Positions 1-8,129 of a stretch of DNA of 58,245 nt are shown one piece after another (position 1 is the stretch's first letter; every line of letters starts with the position of its first letter). A program made the position numbers and the translations under genes. The notes below the pieces were generated by a model that saw nothing but the letters and a program-made list of their open reading frames with translations, ran no database searches and was not told where the DNA came from. This DNA comes from Azotobacter beijerinckii (GTDB lineage Bacteria; Pseudomonadota; Gammaproteobacteria; Pseudomonadales; Pseudomonadaceae), in NCBI RefSeq assembly GCF_900110885.1, contig NZ_FOFJ01000026.1:1-58245 (forward strand). Reading direction: 5' to 3'.

Positions 1-300
1 CAGCAAAGTGCGCAAGCGCTCGGCCTGCGTGCCCGCAAGCAAGGGACGGACACGTTTGGGCCGATGCGACTTCTCCGTCAGGCAAGACAACCCCTCGGCG
101 GCAAAGGCCCGCAGGGTGTTGCGTACGGTTTGCGTGGCGCAGCCGAACAGGGCAGCAATTTCCGTGGCGGTCTTGCCGTCGGCGCTGGCCAGCAGGATCT
201 GGCAGCGCCGCAGCGTGAAGGCTTCCCGGGCACGCAGGCCAACCTGCAGGGCCTGCCGTTCCTCAGTAGTCAAAGGGCGAACGAATAGAGGTGCTTTCAT
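1..300 (-). CDS. IS630-type transposase, N-terminal part (cut by window edge)
   Basis: The minus strand from 300 down to the window edge is open for 100 codons and begins MKAPLFVRPLTTEERQAL. It reads as the helix-turn-helix DNA-binding start of an IS630-family transposase: the LRRCQILLAS helix, then an ATEIAALFGCATQTVRNTL helix-turn-helix near residues 47-65, followed by a basic linker. The DDE catalytic domain would lie left of position 1 and cannot be seen. It abuts a dehydrogenase that lacks its N-terminal half, so the element probably interrupted that gene. Family assignment is from memory of IS630 N-termini; whether the element is intact is unknown. Confidence 0.72.
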   Translation of the reverse strand, partial: MKAPLFVRPLTTEERQALQVGLRAREAFTLRRCQILLASADGKTATEIAALFGCATQTVRNTLRAFAAEGLSCLTEKSHRPKRVRPLLAGTQAERLRTLL

Positions 301-346
301 GGGCCATAGCATCGCCCGACACCGCATTTTCAACAACTACATCTAT

Positions 347-772
347 GAAACTGCACTAGGCGCCGACCGGCTGCTCGTCTCGACGGATGAGGAGGCCATG
401 GCCAAGGCGCAGTCCGGCTTCGACCTCATCATCGATACGGTTCCGGTCAAGCACGACCTCAACCCCTATCTGCCGCTGCTGGACGTCGACGGCACCCTGG
501 TGCTGCTCGGACAGGTCGGTCCGCTCGCCGAGCCGAACACCGTCCCGATGATCCTCGGTCGTCGCCGGATCGCCGGCTCGCTGATCGGCGGCATCCGCGA
601 GACCCAGGAGATGCTCGACTTCTGCGCACGGAAGAACATCCTGCCGGAGTGCGAGATGATCCGCATGGACCAGATCAACGAGGCTTTCGAGCGGCTGGAG
701 CATGCCGATGTCCGCTATCGCTTCGTGATCGACATGGCTTCGCTGGACTCGGCCGCAGGAGCCAAGGCCTGA
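347..772 (+). pseudogene. Zinc-type alcohol/aldehyde dehydrogenase, C-terminal remnant
   Basis: About 140 residues from ETALGADRLLVS onward match the C-terminal half of YahK/CAD-type zinc alcohol dehydrogenases: the cofactor-domain strand FDLIIDTV, then DGTLVLLG, then the family signature IAGSLIGGIRETQEMLDFC, and the terminal MDQINEAFERL...YRFVIDM. The zinc-binding N-terminal half (GHE motif and structural-zinc cysteines) and the GxGxxG loop are missing. The frame stays open upstream only into DNA antisense to the transposase start, so no native start remains. It is most simply a gene cut by the adjacent insertion sequence. It precedes the CMD-family gene by about 40 bases and was probably its operon partner. 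Confidence 0.72.
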
Positions 773-813
773 GCGGTCGGCCCTGACGACGACAGACGAC
801 AAGGAGAACGGCG

Positions 814-1569
814 ATGGCTCCCAATGAGCGAGCGCGCAAGAACCACGACGAGCTTTTTCCTGGCCATGTCTCCACCCTGGCGGTGACCGACCCCGAGCTC
901 ATCGAGACGTTCGACAACTTTGCCTTCGACGAGGTGCTCCGTCACGGCAGTCTGGACGCCCGGACCCGGCTGATGGTCCAACTCGCCTCGATGATTGCCT
1001 CCCAAGCCCTGAGCGAGTACCGCATCATGCTCGGCGCGGCGCTCACCGTTGGGGTCACGCCGGTGGAGGCCAAGGAGATCGTCTACCAGGCGGTGCCGTA
1101 CGTGGGCATGGCCAAGGTCTTCGACTTCATCCACGCCACGAACAACGTACTCACCGAGCGCGGGGTCGAGTTGCCCTTGCCGGGCCAGTCCACGACCACG
1201 CCCGACAACCGCGCGCAGAAGGGGCTCGAGGTCGAGAAGCAGATCGTCGGCAGCGATGCCGTCGAGAGCCTCTACGCCTCCGCGCCCGCCGACCTGGTGC
1301 ACATCCAGCGCTACCTGTCGGCCCACTGCTTCGGCGACCACTACACGCGCACCGGCATCGACGTACCTACACGCGAGCTGCTCACCTTCGGCATGCTCGT
1401 CTCGCTCGGTGGATGCGAAGCGCAGGTCAAGGGCCATGTCGCGGCGAACCTCAACGTCGGCAACGACCGCGCACGACTGATCGATGTGTTGACCCAGCTA
1501 CTGCCATTCATCGGCTATCCCCGCACGCTCAATGCGTTGCGGGTCGTCGACGAGGTCACCGCCTCATGA
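814..1569 (+). CDS. Carboxymuconolactone decarboxylase family protein (two CMD domains)
   Basis: A 251-residue protein starting MAPNERARKNHDEL, with AAGGAG six bases before the ATG. It has two CMD/AhpD-like helical repeats, about residues 35-105 (LDARTRLMVQLASMIASQ, then ALTVGVTPVEAKEIVYQAVPY) and 160-245 (PTRELLTFGMLVSLGGCEAQVKGHV, then LIDVLTQLLPFIGYP). Only the second repeat keeps a Cys and a His in the place of the family's redox/acid-base pair; the first has neither. Such proteins act as lactone decarboxylases or as alkylhydroperoxidase-like factors, and the sequence does not decide between them. The neighbouring dehydrogenase remnant and SDR suggest metabolism of a carbonyl or aromatic-derived compound. 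Confidence 0.85.
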   Translation: MAPNERARKNHDELFPGHVSTLAVTDPELIETFDNFAFDEVLRHGSLDARTRLMVQLASMIASQALSEYRIMLGAALTVGVTPVEAKEIVYQAVPYVGMAKVFDFIHATNNVLTERGVELPLPGQSTTTPDNRAQKGLEVEKQIVGSDAVESLYASAPADLVHIQRYLSAHCFGDHYTRTGIDVPTRELLTFGMLVSLGGCEAQVKGHVAANLNVGNDRARLIDVLTQLLPFIGYPRTLNALRVVDEVTAS

Positions 1570-1767
1570 ACACGACGGGCTGCGACACCGCACAGACAGG
1601 AGATGTCATGGCTATTCTCCGCAGAACTGCCTGGTCGCCGGGGCGACCGGCAGCAGCGGGCGTCCCGGCGCCGATGAGGTGGTCCTTCGTGCGTGCCCTG
1701 GTGTACTCGGCATAGCGCGCTTCGGGATGGCTACGGTGTCACTGCAACAATTACAGGAGAATTCACC
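1570..1767. other. Gap between CMD gene and SDR; possible gene remnant
   Basis: These 198 bases hold an ATG at 1607 with a good Shine-Dalgarno (AGGAG, five bases upstream), but the frame closes after 35 codons at 1714 (MAILRRTAWSPGRPAAAG...) and matches no family I recognise. A well-placed ribosome site with a short meaningless frame is what a deletion within an operon gene can leave. The last bases contain the Shine-Dalgarno of the SDR (CAGGAGAATTCACC before ATG 1768). Confidence 0.4.
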
Positions 1768-2610
1768 ATGTCGAAACGCACCTGGTTCATCACGGGGGTC
1801 AGCAGCGGCTTCGGCCGCCAGCTCACCGGTCAGCTCCTCGAGCGCGGCGACTGCGTCGTCGGAACCGTCCGCGACACCGGCAAGGTCACCGATCTGATCG
1901 AGCGTTATCCCGAAGCGTTCCACGCCGAAGTGCTCGAGGTGACCGACACAGCGGCGATCCGCGAGGTGGTCGAACGCTCGTTCGCCCGGCTCGGACGCAT
2001 CGACGTGATCATCGGCAACGCCGGCTACGGCCTGTTCGGCGCGGCGGAGGAGCTCACCGACGAGCAGATCGAGCACATTGTCGCGACCAACCTGGTCGGC
2101 TCGATCCAGCTCATCCGTGCCGCTCTGCCGCGTCTTCGCGCCCAGGGCGGCGGACGCATCGTCCAGATATCGTCCTACGGCGGCCAGGTCGCTTTCCCGG
2201 GAAACTCGATGTACCACGCGACGAAGTGGGGCATCGAAGGCTTCGTGGAGTCGGTCGCGCAGGAGGTCGCATCCTTCGGGATCGGCATGACGATCGTCGA
2301 GCCCGGCGGCGCGCGCACCGAGTTCCGTTACGGGAGCGCGCGGGTGGCGACACTCCTGCCTGTCTATGACGACACCCCGGCACACGGCTTCCTGCGGATG
2401 CTCGATCCCCAAAACGCTTCGGCCCCCGGTGACCCAGCCCGCATGGCCGCGCGGATCATCGAGAGCGTCGACGTGGAGCCCGCGCCGCTGCGCTTGGTGC
2501 TCGGCTCCCAGGCGCTGGAGAGCACCCTCTCGACCCTGCGCAAGCGGATCGCCGGCTTCGAAGCGCAGGCCGAACTCGCCGCCTCCACGGACTTCCCGCC
2601 CGGGGAGTGA
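1768..2610 (+). CDS. Short-chain dehydrogenase/reductase (classical SDR)
   Basis: A 280-residue classical SDR. The Rossmann cofactor motif is TGVSSGFGRQL at residues 9-19, the NAG motif is in VIIGNAGYGLFG near residue 77, and the catalytic set is Ser in IVQISSYGG with YHATKWGIEGF (Tyr-x-x-x-Lys) near 150-160. The late PGGARTEF motif is also present. A longer open frame begins at 1693, but the start at 1768 has a Shine-Dalgarno and puts the cofactor motif at the usual distance. It lies downstream of the CMD gene and converges on a LysR gene. The substrate is not evident; this subfamily usually acts on small ketones or aldehydes with NADP(H). Confidence 0.88.
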   Translation: MSKRTWFITGVSSGFGRQLTGQLLERGDCVVGTVRDTGKVTDLIERYPEAFHAEVLEVTDTAAIREVVERSFARLGRIDVIIGNAGYGLFGAAEELTDEQIEHIVATNLVGSIQLIRAALPRLRAQGGGRIVQISSYGGQVAFPGNSMYHATKWGIEGFVESVAQEVASFGIGMTIVEPGGARTEFRYGSARVATLLPVYDDTPAHGFLRMLDPQNASAPGDPARMAARIIESVDVEPAPLRLVLGSQALESTLSTLRKRIAGFEAQAELAASTDFPPGE

Positions 2611-2641
2611 CCGGCACTGTCGTCGCAAGCGCAATACGGGG

Positions 2642-3535
2642 CTACGCGCGATAGCGCAGCGCCTCGATCAGCACCGCCATGGCCCCCGAAGACTGCCGGC
2701 GGCTCGGGTAGTAGAGATGGTAGCCCGGGAAGGTCGGGCACCAGTCCTCCAGCACCGATACGAGCCGGCCTGTGGCGATGTGCTCCCGCGCCATGTCCTC
2801 CGGCAGGTAGGCGATGCCGAAGCCGGCCAGTGCCGCGCGGAGTATCTGCGAGCCATTGTTGAACACCAGTTGGCCTTCGACGCGCGCTTTGACTTCGTGT
2901 CCATCCTTGATGAACTCCCAGGCCATCAGGCCTCCGTAGGTCGGCAGGCGCAGGTTGATGCAGTCGTGGCTGGCCAGCGCCTGCAGCGTCCGCGGCGGCG
3001 CTTTCCTGGCGAAGTAGGCCGGAGCCCCCACCACCGCGATGCGCATGTCCGGCGCAATGCGCACGGCGATCATGTCCTTGGCGACCTGATCGCCGAGGCG
3101 CACGCCGGCGTCATAGCGCTGCGCGACGATATCGCTCAGCCCGTAGTCGATGGTGATTTCCACCTTGATGTCGGGATAGTCCGGCAGCAGCCTCTCCAAC
3201 CTGGGCCAAAGGACAGTATCGACGGCATGCTCGGCGGAGGTGATGCGGAGGGTACCTGCGGGTTTTTCGCGCAGTTCGCTCAAGGCCGCAAGCTCGGCGT
3301 CTATCTCCTCGAACCGGGGGGCCAGCGTCAGGAGCAGGCGCTCGCCCGCCTCGGTCGGCGAGACGCTACGCGTGGTGCGGGTGAGGAGCCGAAGAGCCAG
3401 CCTGGCCTCGAGCGAACGAATGGTGTGGCTCAACGCCGATTGCGATACCCCGAGCTGCGCCGCTGCCCGGGTAAAGCTTCCCTCACGGGCAACCATCACG
3501 AAGGCCAGGAGATCGTTGTAGTTTTCGCGGGGCAC
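2642..3535 (-). CDS. LysR-family transcriptional regulator
   Basis: 297 residues. The winged helix-turn-helix lies at about residues 5-64 (DLLAFVMVAREGSFTRAAAQLGVSQS, then LSHTIRSLEARLALRLLTRTTRSVSPTEAG), followed by the LysR substrate-binding fold (LRITSAEHAVDT... to the YHLYYPSRRQ end). The C-terminal pattern resembles the group that controls neighbouring SDR and aldo-keto reductase genes. The start is GTG at 3535 with a GAGGCGG-like ribosome site; no ATG fits the HTH. It faces the SDR tail to tail with 31 bases between stops, so its targets are probably the CMD/SDR genes, but no divergent promoter is present to show it. Confidence 0.9.
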   Translation of the reverse strand: MPRENYNDLLAFVMVAREGSFTRAAAQLGVSQSALSHTIRSLEARLALRLLTRTTRSVSPTEAGERLLLTLAPRFEEIDAELAALSELREKPAGTLRITSAEHAVDTVLWPRLERLLPDYPDIKVEITIDYGLSDIVAQRYDAGVRLGDQVAKDMIAVRIAPDMRIAVVGAPAYFARKAPPRTLQALASHDCINLRLPTYGGLMAWEFIKDGHEVKARVEGQLVFNNGSQILRAALAGFGIAYLPEDMAREHIATGRLVSVLEDWCPTFPGYHLYYPSRRQSSGAMAVLIEALRYRA

Positions 3536-3753
3536 TTATCGATCCGCCTCATGAGCTTGAGCGGATTATGCCACCCAAGCGGTAGGTCGTACGCAAATGG
3601 CAATGTGGCAAAACGATTCCCGGTCGAGCGTCCTGTGCCTCGATCTGCTCGCGAATGCACGCTTCGCCATAGCCTCTTGCCGGCCACGATCACCTCGGCC
3701 AATTTCAGACCGGCGTCTGCGCTGGATCGACGGCTGCCAAGGGTGAAACACCG

Positions 3754-4542
3754 TTAGCCCAGGCCACAGGGGAACAGCTCGGAAGCCTGGCTGGCTTCGG
3801 AGAGTTCCGCGCTGGCAGCCAGCAGGCGCGGCGCCAGCTGATGCATGCGCGCTTCGCCAAGGCGGGCGCTGGGGCCGGCGAGGCTGAGCACGCCGATGGG
3901 GCGGTGATTGCGCGGGTCGCGGACCGCCGCGGCCATGGCGGCGGTGCCGACCGCCGAGCTTTCCACCACCCAGGCATAGCCGTGCGCACGTGCCAGATGC
4001 AGGCGTTCGAGCAGTTCGGCTCTGGAGCGCGGCGCATTGGGACCCAGCTCGGCCGGATCGACCGCCGCCTGCTGCGCGACCCGGGCCAGGGCCTCCTCGT
4101 CGCCCATGCTGGCCAGCCAGGCGTGCCCGGAGGCGGTGGAAGACAGCGGCGCGTCGCGGCCCATGTCCGGATCGTAGCGTAGCCCGCCGCGGGCACCCTG
4201 GGACTTGGCGATCCAGGTCAGCCGCTCGCCGTCGATCACCCCCAGGCGCACCAGCTCGCCGGTTTCCTCGGCCAGGCGGTCGAGAATCGGCTGGACCACG
4301 TCCGCACCGCTGTTGGCCAGGTAGCGAAAACCCAGCGCCACCAGCTTGGTGGACAGCTGGTAGCGGCTGGTCTGCGGGTCCTGCCGCACGTAGCCCAGGC
4401 GGATCAGCTCGGCGAGCATCCGGTGGGTGGCGCTCTTGGGGATGAGCAGCCGGTCGGCCAGGCTCTGCAGGGGGGTTCCGCCGGGATCGGCGGTCAGGCT
4501 TTCCAGAAGACTCAGCGCGCGTTCGATTTGACTGCCAGCCAT
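3754..4542 (-). CDS. IclR-family transcriptional regulator
   Basis: 262 residues from MAGSQIERALSLLESL. The N-terminal winged helix-turn-helix (SLADRLLIPKSATHRMLAELIRLGYV) covers about residues 8-65, and the effector-binding GAF-like domain follows (RLTWIAKSQG, APLSSTASGHAWLA, RAHGYAWVVESSAVGTAAMAAAVRD, GVLSLAGPSARL). The open frame runs up to 4647, but the extra residues are not IclR-like; ATG 4542 or 4551 (MLNMAGS) fits the family, and neither has a strong Shine-Dalgarno. It is divergent from the Bug-type binding protein, so it likely senses the imported compound or its product. Palindromes in both gaps of the locus are candidate operators. Confidence 0.9.
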   Translation of the reverse strand: MAGSQIERALSLLESLTADPGGTPLQSLADRLLIPKSATHRMLAELIRLGYVRQDPQTSRYQLSTKLVALGFRYLANSGADVVQPILDRLAEETGELVRLGVIDGERLTWIAKSQGARGGLRYDPDMGRDAPLSSTASGHAWLASMGDEEALARVAQQAAVDPAELGPNAPRSRAELLERLHLARAHGYAWVVESSAVGTAAMAAAVRDPRNHRPIGVLSLAGPSARLGEARMHQLAPRLLAASAELSEASQASELFPCGLG

Positions 4543-5039
4543 GTTCAGCATCCAGGCGGAAAATGCCGCAATTCTAAAAGAGCCGGCCAGCGTGGACCAC
4601 ACCCTTCTCCGCGTCCCGGCCCCCGGCGGCACGGGAATCGTCGCCAAAAATGTCCTAACCGGTTAGTTTTCGTTCGATTATCGAGCGCCGCCGATTGATT
4701 GCCATCAGGCTTGCCACCAGTATCTGCGCCAGACGCAGCCAGCCCCAGCGGCGCCGCGCCCCTGCCACAAACACACGTCGGTGACCGGCCCGGCCCGCAT
4801 CCGATGGGTCAGCTTCCACGCCAGCGCCTGCGTCCTCCTGCAGCTGTCGATCCGCCAGCTGTGCAGCGGCCGGCCGCCGACGGCCCTGCCGGCCAGCAGC
4901 CTGTGGGCAAGCCCGATCTACCTGCCGCCCACCCTCGCCTTCGGCGTCTGCCAGCCCGGCCAGACGCTCGTGCCGGGCTGGCCGAAAAGCGCAACACCCT
5001 GACCAATCGCCCCCAAAACAACGACAAGCGGAGTGCCCC
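4543..5039. promoter_or_regulatory. Divergent intergenic region iclR / binding-protein gene, with two palindromes
   Basis: Nearly 500 bases without a convincing gene; several frames are open only because of high GC. Two inverted repeats lie close together: CTAACCGGTTAG at 4655-4666 (perfect) and TCGAT-T-ATCGA at 4674-4684. They sit in the only AT-rich stretch and about 115 bases upstream of the iclR start, a reasonable place for an operator. Assignment to the IclR protein is inference. Confidence 0.45.
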
Positions 5040-6041
5040 ATGTTCAAGAAACTGTTCGTCGGACTGCCCCTCGCCGCCAGTGCCGCCGGCTTCACCCTCG
5101 CCGCCCATGCCGCCTACCCCGAGCGCAGCATCCAGGCGGTGATCCCCTGGGGCGTCGGCGGCGCCACCGACAATGTGATGCGCAGCCTCTCGCCCTTCGT
5201 GGAGAAGGAACTGGGCGGCAAACTGACCCTCAGCAGCCGCCCGGGCGGTACCGCGGTGATCGGCACCAGCTACGTCCTCGGCCAGCAGCCCAACGGCTAC
5301 ACCCTGCTGCTCGGCGCGGAAAACCCCCAGCTGTACCCGGTGCTCGGCCTGGCCAAGTTCGACTACAGCGCCCTCTATCCGATCAACCTGATCGGCCAGA
5401 ACGTGGCGGTCATCGCCACCTATCCCGACAGCCCGTGGAACAGCATGGCGGACCTGCTGGCCGCGGCCAAGGCCAATCCCGGCAGCCTGCGCATGGGCGG
5501 CGCCGGCGTCGGTGCCCTGCCAAATACCGTGCACGCGATGATCAATGCCGTGGAAGAACTCAAGGTGAGCGAACAGACCTTCAGCGGCGATGGCTCCGGC
5601 ATCGCCGCGCTGATGGGCAAGCAAATCGACTTCATGCCCCTCAGCCTGGCCTCGTGCAAGGAGCTGATCCGCGCCGGCAAGCTCAAGGCCCTGGCCGTGG
5701 TGAGCACCGAGAAGGTGGCGGAGCTGCCGGGCGTCGAACCGATCAGCAAGGCCCTGCCGGGTATCGCCGAATACCTGCCGTGGGGTTCGTTCTGGGGCGT
5801 CTGGGTGCACAAGGACACCCCCGAGGACATCAAGCAGAAGCTGAGCGGCGCCTACGCCAGGGCCGTGGCTGCCCCGGAGTTCCAGGCCTTCCTGAAGAAC
5901 TACGGCGCCAAACCGCTGAACCTCAGTGGCGACGAGGCCTCCCGGTATCTCCAGCGCTGGCAATCGGTCACCGCCTGGTCGATGTACAAGGCCAAGGCGG
6001 TGCAGATCTCGCCGGACACCCTGGGCATTGCCAAGCCGTAG
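5040..6041 (+). CDS. Tripartite tricarboxylate transporter-type periplasmic binding protein (Bug family)
   Basis: 333 residues with a Sec signal peptide (MFKKLFVGLPLAASAAGF, cleavage near AHA-AYP). The mature part follows the TctC/Bug pattern: YPERSIQAVIPWGVGGATDNVMR for the conserved (F/I)PxxxGGxxD start, then PGGTAVIGTSYVLGQQPNGYTLLLG, and the late GVWVHKDTPEDIKQKLSGA helix. These proteins bind carboxylates in the periplasm and deliver them to TctA/TctB membrane proteins. No tctA or tctB gene is present in the window, so this is an orphan binding protein. It precedes an FAD oxidoreductase on the same strand and is divergent from an IclR regulator, which suggests uptake and oxidation or reduction of one carboxylate. 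Confidence 0.9.
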   Translation: MFKKLFVGLPLAASAAGFTLAAHAAYPERSIQAVIPWGVGGATDNVMRSLSPFVEKELGGKLTLSSRPGGTAVIGTSYVLGQQPNGYTLLLGAENPQLYPVLGLAKFDYSALYPINLIGQNVAVIATYPDSPWNSMADLLAAAKANPGSLRMGGAGVGALPNTVHAMINAVEELKVSEQTFSGDGSGIAALMGKQIDFMPLSLASCKELIRAGKLKALAVVSTEKVAELPGVEPISKALPGIAEYLPWGSFWGVWVHKDTPEDIKQKLSGAYARAVAAPEFQAFLKNYGAKPLNLSGDEASRYLQRWQSVTAWSMYKAKAVQISPDTLGIAKP

Positions 6042-6101
6042 GCCCCCGACAGCCCCCTGGAACGACACCCGCTTGGCGAACGTGGCGCGAACCCTTAATA
6101 T

Positions 6102-6116
6102 TGGAATTGTGTTCCA
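6102..6116. promoter_or_regulatory. IclR-like operator palindrome
   Basis: TGGAATTGTGTTCCA, extended to TTGGAA...TTCCAA at 6101-6117, is a near-perfect 15-base palindrome in the 129-base gap before the FAD oxidoreductase. Its form (TGGAA, five central bases, TTCCA) matches the known IclR consensus TGGAAATNATTTCCA. With an iclR gene about 1.6 kb away it is a good operator candidate; binding has not been shown. Confidence 0.55.
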
Positions 6117-6170
6117 AAAAATAAAAAGGCGCAAAAGCCGCGCCTCACCTTTCCGAACGGGAGAAAATCG

Positions 6171-7889
6171 ATGCCTGCGAGTCCTCTGGCCCACACGGTC
6201 GAATGCGATGTTCTGGTTGTCGGCTCGGGGGCCGCGGGCCTGTCGGCCGCGGTGACTGCCGCCTGGCACGGGCAGAAGGTGGTGGTGGTGGAAAAAGACC
6301 CGGTGTTCGGCGGCGCCACCGCCTGGTCCGGCGGCTGGATGTGGGTGCCGTGCAACCCGCTGGCGCGCCGTGCCGGCATCGTCGAGGACCCCGAGCTGCC
6401 GCGCACCTACCTCAAGCACGAGCTGGGCGAAAAGTACGACGCCGCACGCATCGACGCCTTCCTTGAGGCCGGCCCGCGCATGGTCGAGTTCTTCGAGCGG
6501 CACACCGCCCTGCAGTTTTCCGACGGCAACCTGATCGCCGACATCCACGGCGACACCCCCGGCGCAGGCACCGGCGGGCGCTCGGTGATCGCCGCGCCCT
6601 ACGACGGCCGCGAGGTCGGCGCGCTGATCCACCGCCTGAGCAAGACCATGCGCGAGACCTCGTTCATGGGCATGCCGATCATGGCCGGCAAGGACCTGGC
6701 CTCGTTCATGAACATGACCCGCTCGGCGCGCTCGTTCGTCTACGCCGGGCGACGCTTCGGCCGCCACCTGATCGACCTCGCCCGCCACGGCCGCGCCATG
6801 CAACTGGTCAACGGCGTGGCACTGGTGGCACGGCTGGCCAAATCGGCCGAGGACCTCGGCGTGCAACTGATCGAATCGGCACCGGCCAGGCGCCTGCTGC
6901 TGGAAAACGGCGCCGTGCGCGGCGCGGTGGTGGAGACCGCCAAGGGCGAGGTCAGCATCCGCGCCAGCAAGGCGGTGGTGCTCGCCGCCGGCGGCTTCCC
7001 CAACGACATCGAGCGGCGCAAGCAGCTGTTCCCGCGCACGCCGACCGGCCGCGAACACCTGGCCCTACCGCCGCTGGGCGCCTCGGGCGACGGCCTGCGC
7101 CTGGGCGAATCGGCCGGCGGCCAGGTCGCCACCGACCTGGTCTCGCCGGTAGCCTGGGCGCCGGTGTCGCTGGTGCGCCACAAAGACGGCAGCACCGGCC
7201 ACTTCCCGCATATCATCGAGCGCGGCAAGCCCGGCATCATCGGCGTGCTGGCCAACGGCAAGCGCTTCGTCAACGAGGCTCACGGCTACTACGACTACAC
7301 CTCGGCGATGGTCGCCGCGGTGCCGCTGGGACAGGAAGTCGCCTCCTGGCTGATCTGCGACCACCGTTTCCAGCGCCGCTACGGCCTGGGCATCTCGCGC
7401 CCGACGCCGGTACCGGTCGGCCCGTGGGTCCGCAACGGCTACCTGAAGACCGGCAAGACCCTCGAGGAGCTGGCCCGGGCCTGCGGCATCGACCCGGCGG
7501 GCCTGGCCGAGACCGTCGCCGAGTACAACCGCCATGCCCGCAACGGCGAGGACCCGGCCTTCGGCCGCGGCTCGACGCCCTACAACCGCAAGCAGGGCGA
7601 CGCCACGCACCAGCCCAACCCCTGCGTCGCGCCCATCGAGAACGGCCCGTTCTACGCGGTGAAGGTGCAGCCGGGCTGCTTCGGCACCTTCGCCGGCCTG
7701 AAGACCAACGCCCACGCCCAAGTGCTGGACGGCGCCGGCCAGCCGATCGACGGCCTCTACGCCGCCGGCACCGACATGGCCAGCATCATGGGCGGCAACT
7801 ACCCGGCCGGCGGCATCAACCTCGGCCCGGCGGTGACCTTCGGCTACATCGCCGGCCGGCATATCGCCGGGGCCACCGCCTACGAGTGA
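6171..7889 (+). CDS. FAD-dependent oxidoreductase (3-ketosteroid dehydrogenase / fumarate reductase flavoprotein fold)
   Basis: 572 residues. The FAD-binding Rossmann motif VVGSGAAGLSAAVTA lies near residues 16-30 with the acidic strand end VVVVEKDP, followed by GGATAWSGGWMWVPCNP, the family's loop over the flavin. A second FAD contact, VVLAAGGFPND, lies near 270, and the C-terminal GGNYPAGGINLGPAVTFGYIAGRHIAG is the usual flavoprotein end. This family oxidises or reduces C=C bonds next to a carbonyl or carboxylate (ketosteroid dehydrogenase, fumarate or urocanate reductase, tricarballylate dehydrogenase). No signal peptide or heme motif is present, so it is a cytoplasmic single-subunit enzyme. 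Cotranscription with the binding protein is possible but the gap carries its own operator. Confidence 0.85.
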   Translation: MPASPLAHTVECDVLVVGSGAAGLSAAVTAAWHGQKVVVVEKDPVFGGATAWSGGWMWVPCNPLARRAGIVEDPELPRTYLKHELGEKYDAARIDAFLEAGPRMVEFFERHTALQFSDGNLIADIHGDTPGAGTGGRSVIAAPYDGREVGALIHRLSKTMRETSFMGMPIMAGKDLASFMNMTRSARSFVYAGRRFGRHLIDLARHGRAMQLVNGVALVARLAKSAEDLGVQLIESAPARRLLLENGAVRGAVVETAKGEVSIRASKAVVLAAGGFPNDIERRKQLFPRTPTGREHLALPPLGASGDGLRLGESAGGQVATDLVSPVAWAPVSLVRHKDGSTGHFPHIIERGKPGIIGVLANGKRFVNEAHGYYDYTSAMVAAVPLGQEVASWLICDHRFQRRYGLGISRPTPVPVGPWVRNGYLKTGKTLEELARACGIDPAGLAETVAEYNRHARNGEDPAFGRGSTPYNRKQGDATHQPNPCVAPIENGPFYAVKVQPGCFGTFAGLKTNAHAQVLDGAGQPIDGLYAAGTDMASIMGGNYPAGGINLGPAVTFGYIAGRHIAGATAYE

Positions 7890-7906
7890 AACTCGACCCG
7901 ACCAGG

Positions 7907-7943
7907 CCGTGGCGGAGCGCTCCGCCACGGTCCTTTCCTTTCG
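7907..7943 (+). terminator. Rho-independent-type terminator after FAD oxidoreductase
   Basis: A perfect 10-base-pair stem, CCGTGGCGGA / TCCGCCACGG with a GCGC centre (7907-7930), is followed by the T-rich TCCTTTCCTTTC. It lies 17 bases past the oxidoreductase stop, between convergent genes. Confidence 0.7.
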
Positions 7944-7961
7944 CCAGGCTCCCGGCGAAGT

Positions 7962-8129
7962 TCAGCGCTTCTTCTTCGGCTTGCCGGCAGGCTTCTTCTT
8001 TTTCCCCTGGGGCAACGGCAGGGCCTGCGCGAAGGCCTGGCGCATGTCGTCCAGGCGTTTTTCGTGCAGGTCGTGGATGCGCTTGCTGCGCTCGCTGCTG
8101 AAATCGATCAGCTTGTCGTCGGAATTCAT
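7962..8129 (-). CDS. Small highly basic conserved hypothetical protein
   Basis: 55 residues, [19 protein letters not shown] then a helical HEKRLDDMRQAFAQAL, ending in a lysine-rich tail (GKKKKPAGKPKKKR). The start is the ATG at 8129, which overlaps the stop of the AlkB-like gene as ATGA; a longer frame to 8210 runs inside that gene and is rejected. A small unnamed gene in this place, between an alkB-like gene and rapA, is usual in Pseudomonas genomes. The lysine tail suggests contact with nucleic acid or RNA polymerase, but nothing here shows it. Function unknown. Confidence 0.7.
   Translation of the reverse strand: MNSDDKLIDFSSERSKRIHDLHEKRLDDMRQAFAQALPLPQGKKKKPAGKPKKKR

Noticed and set aside
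4809..7058. 749-codon minus-strand frame across the binding-protein and oxidoreductase genes
   Set aside because: Low-complexity His/Gly/Arg composition typical of antisense frames; both plus-strand genes have clear family motifs.
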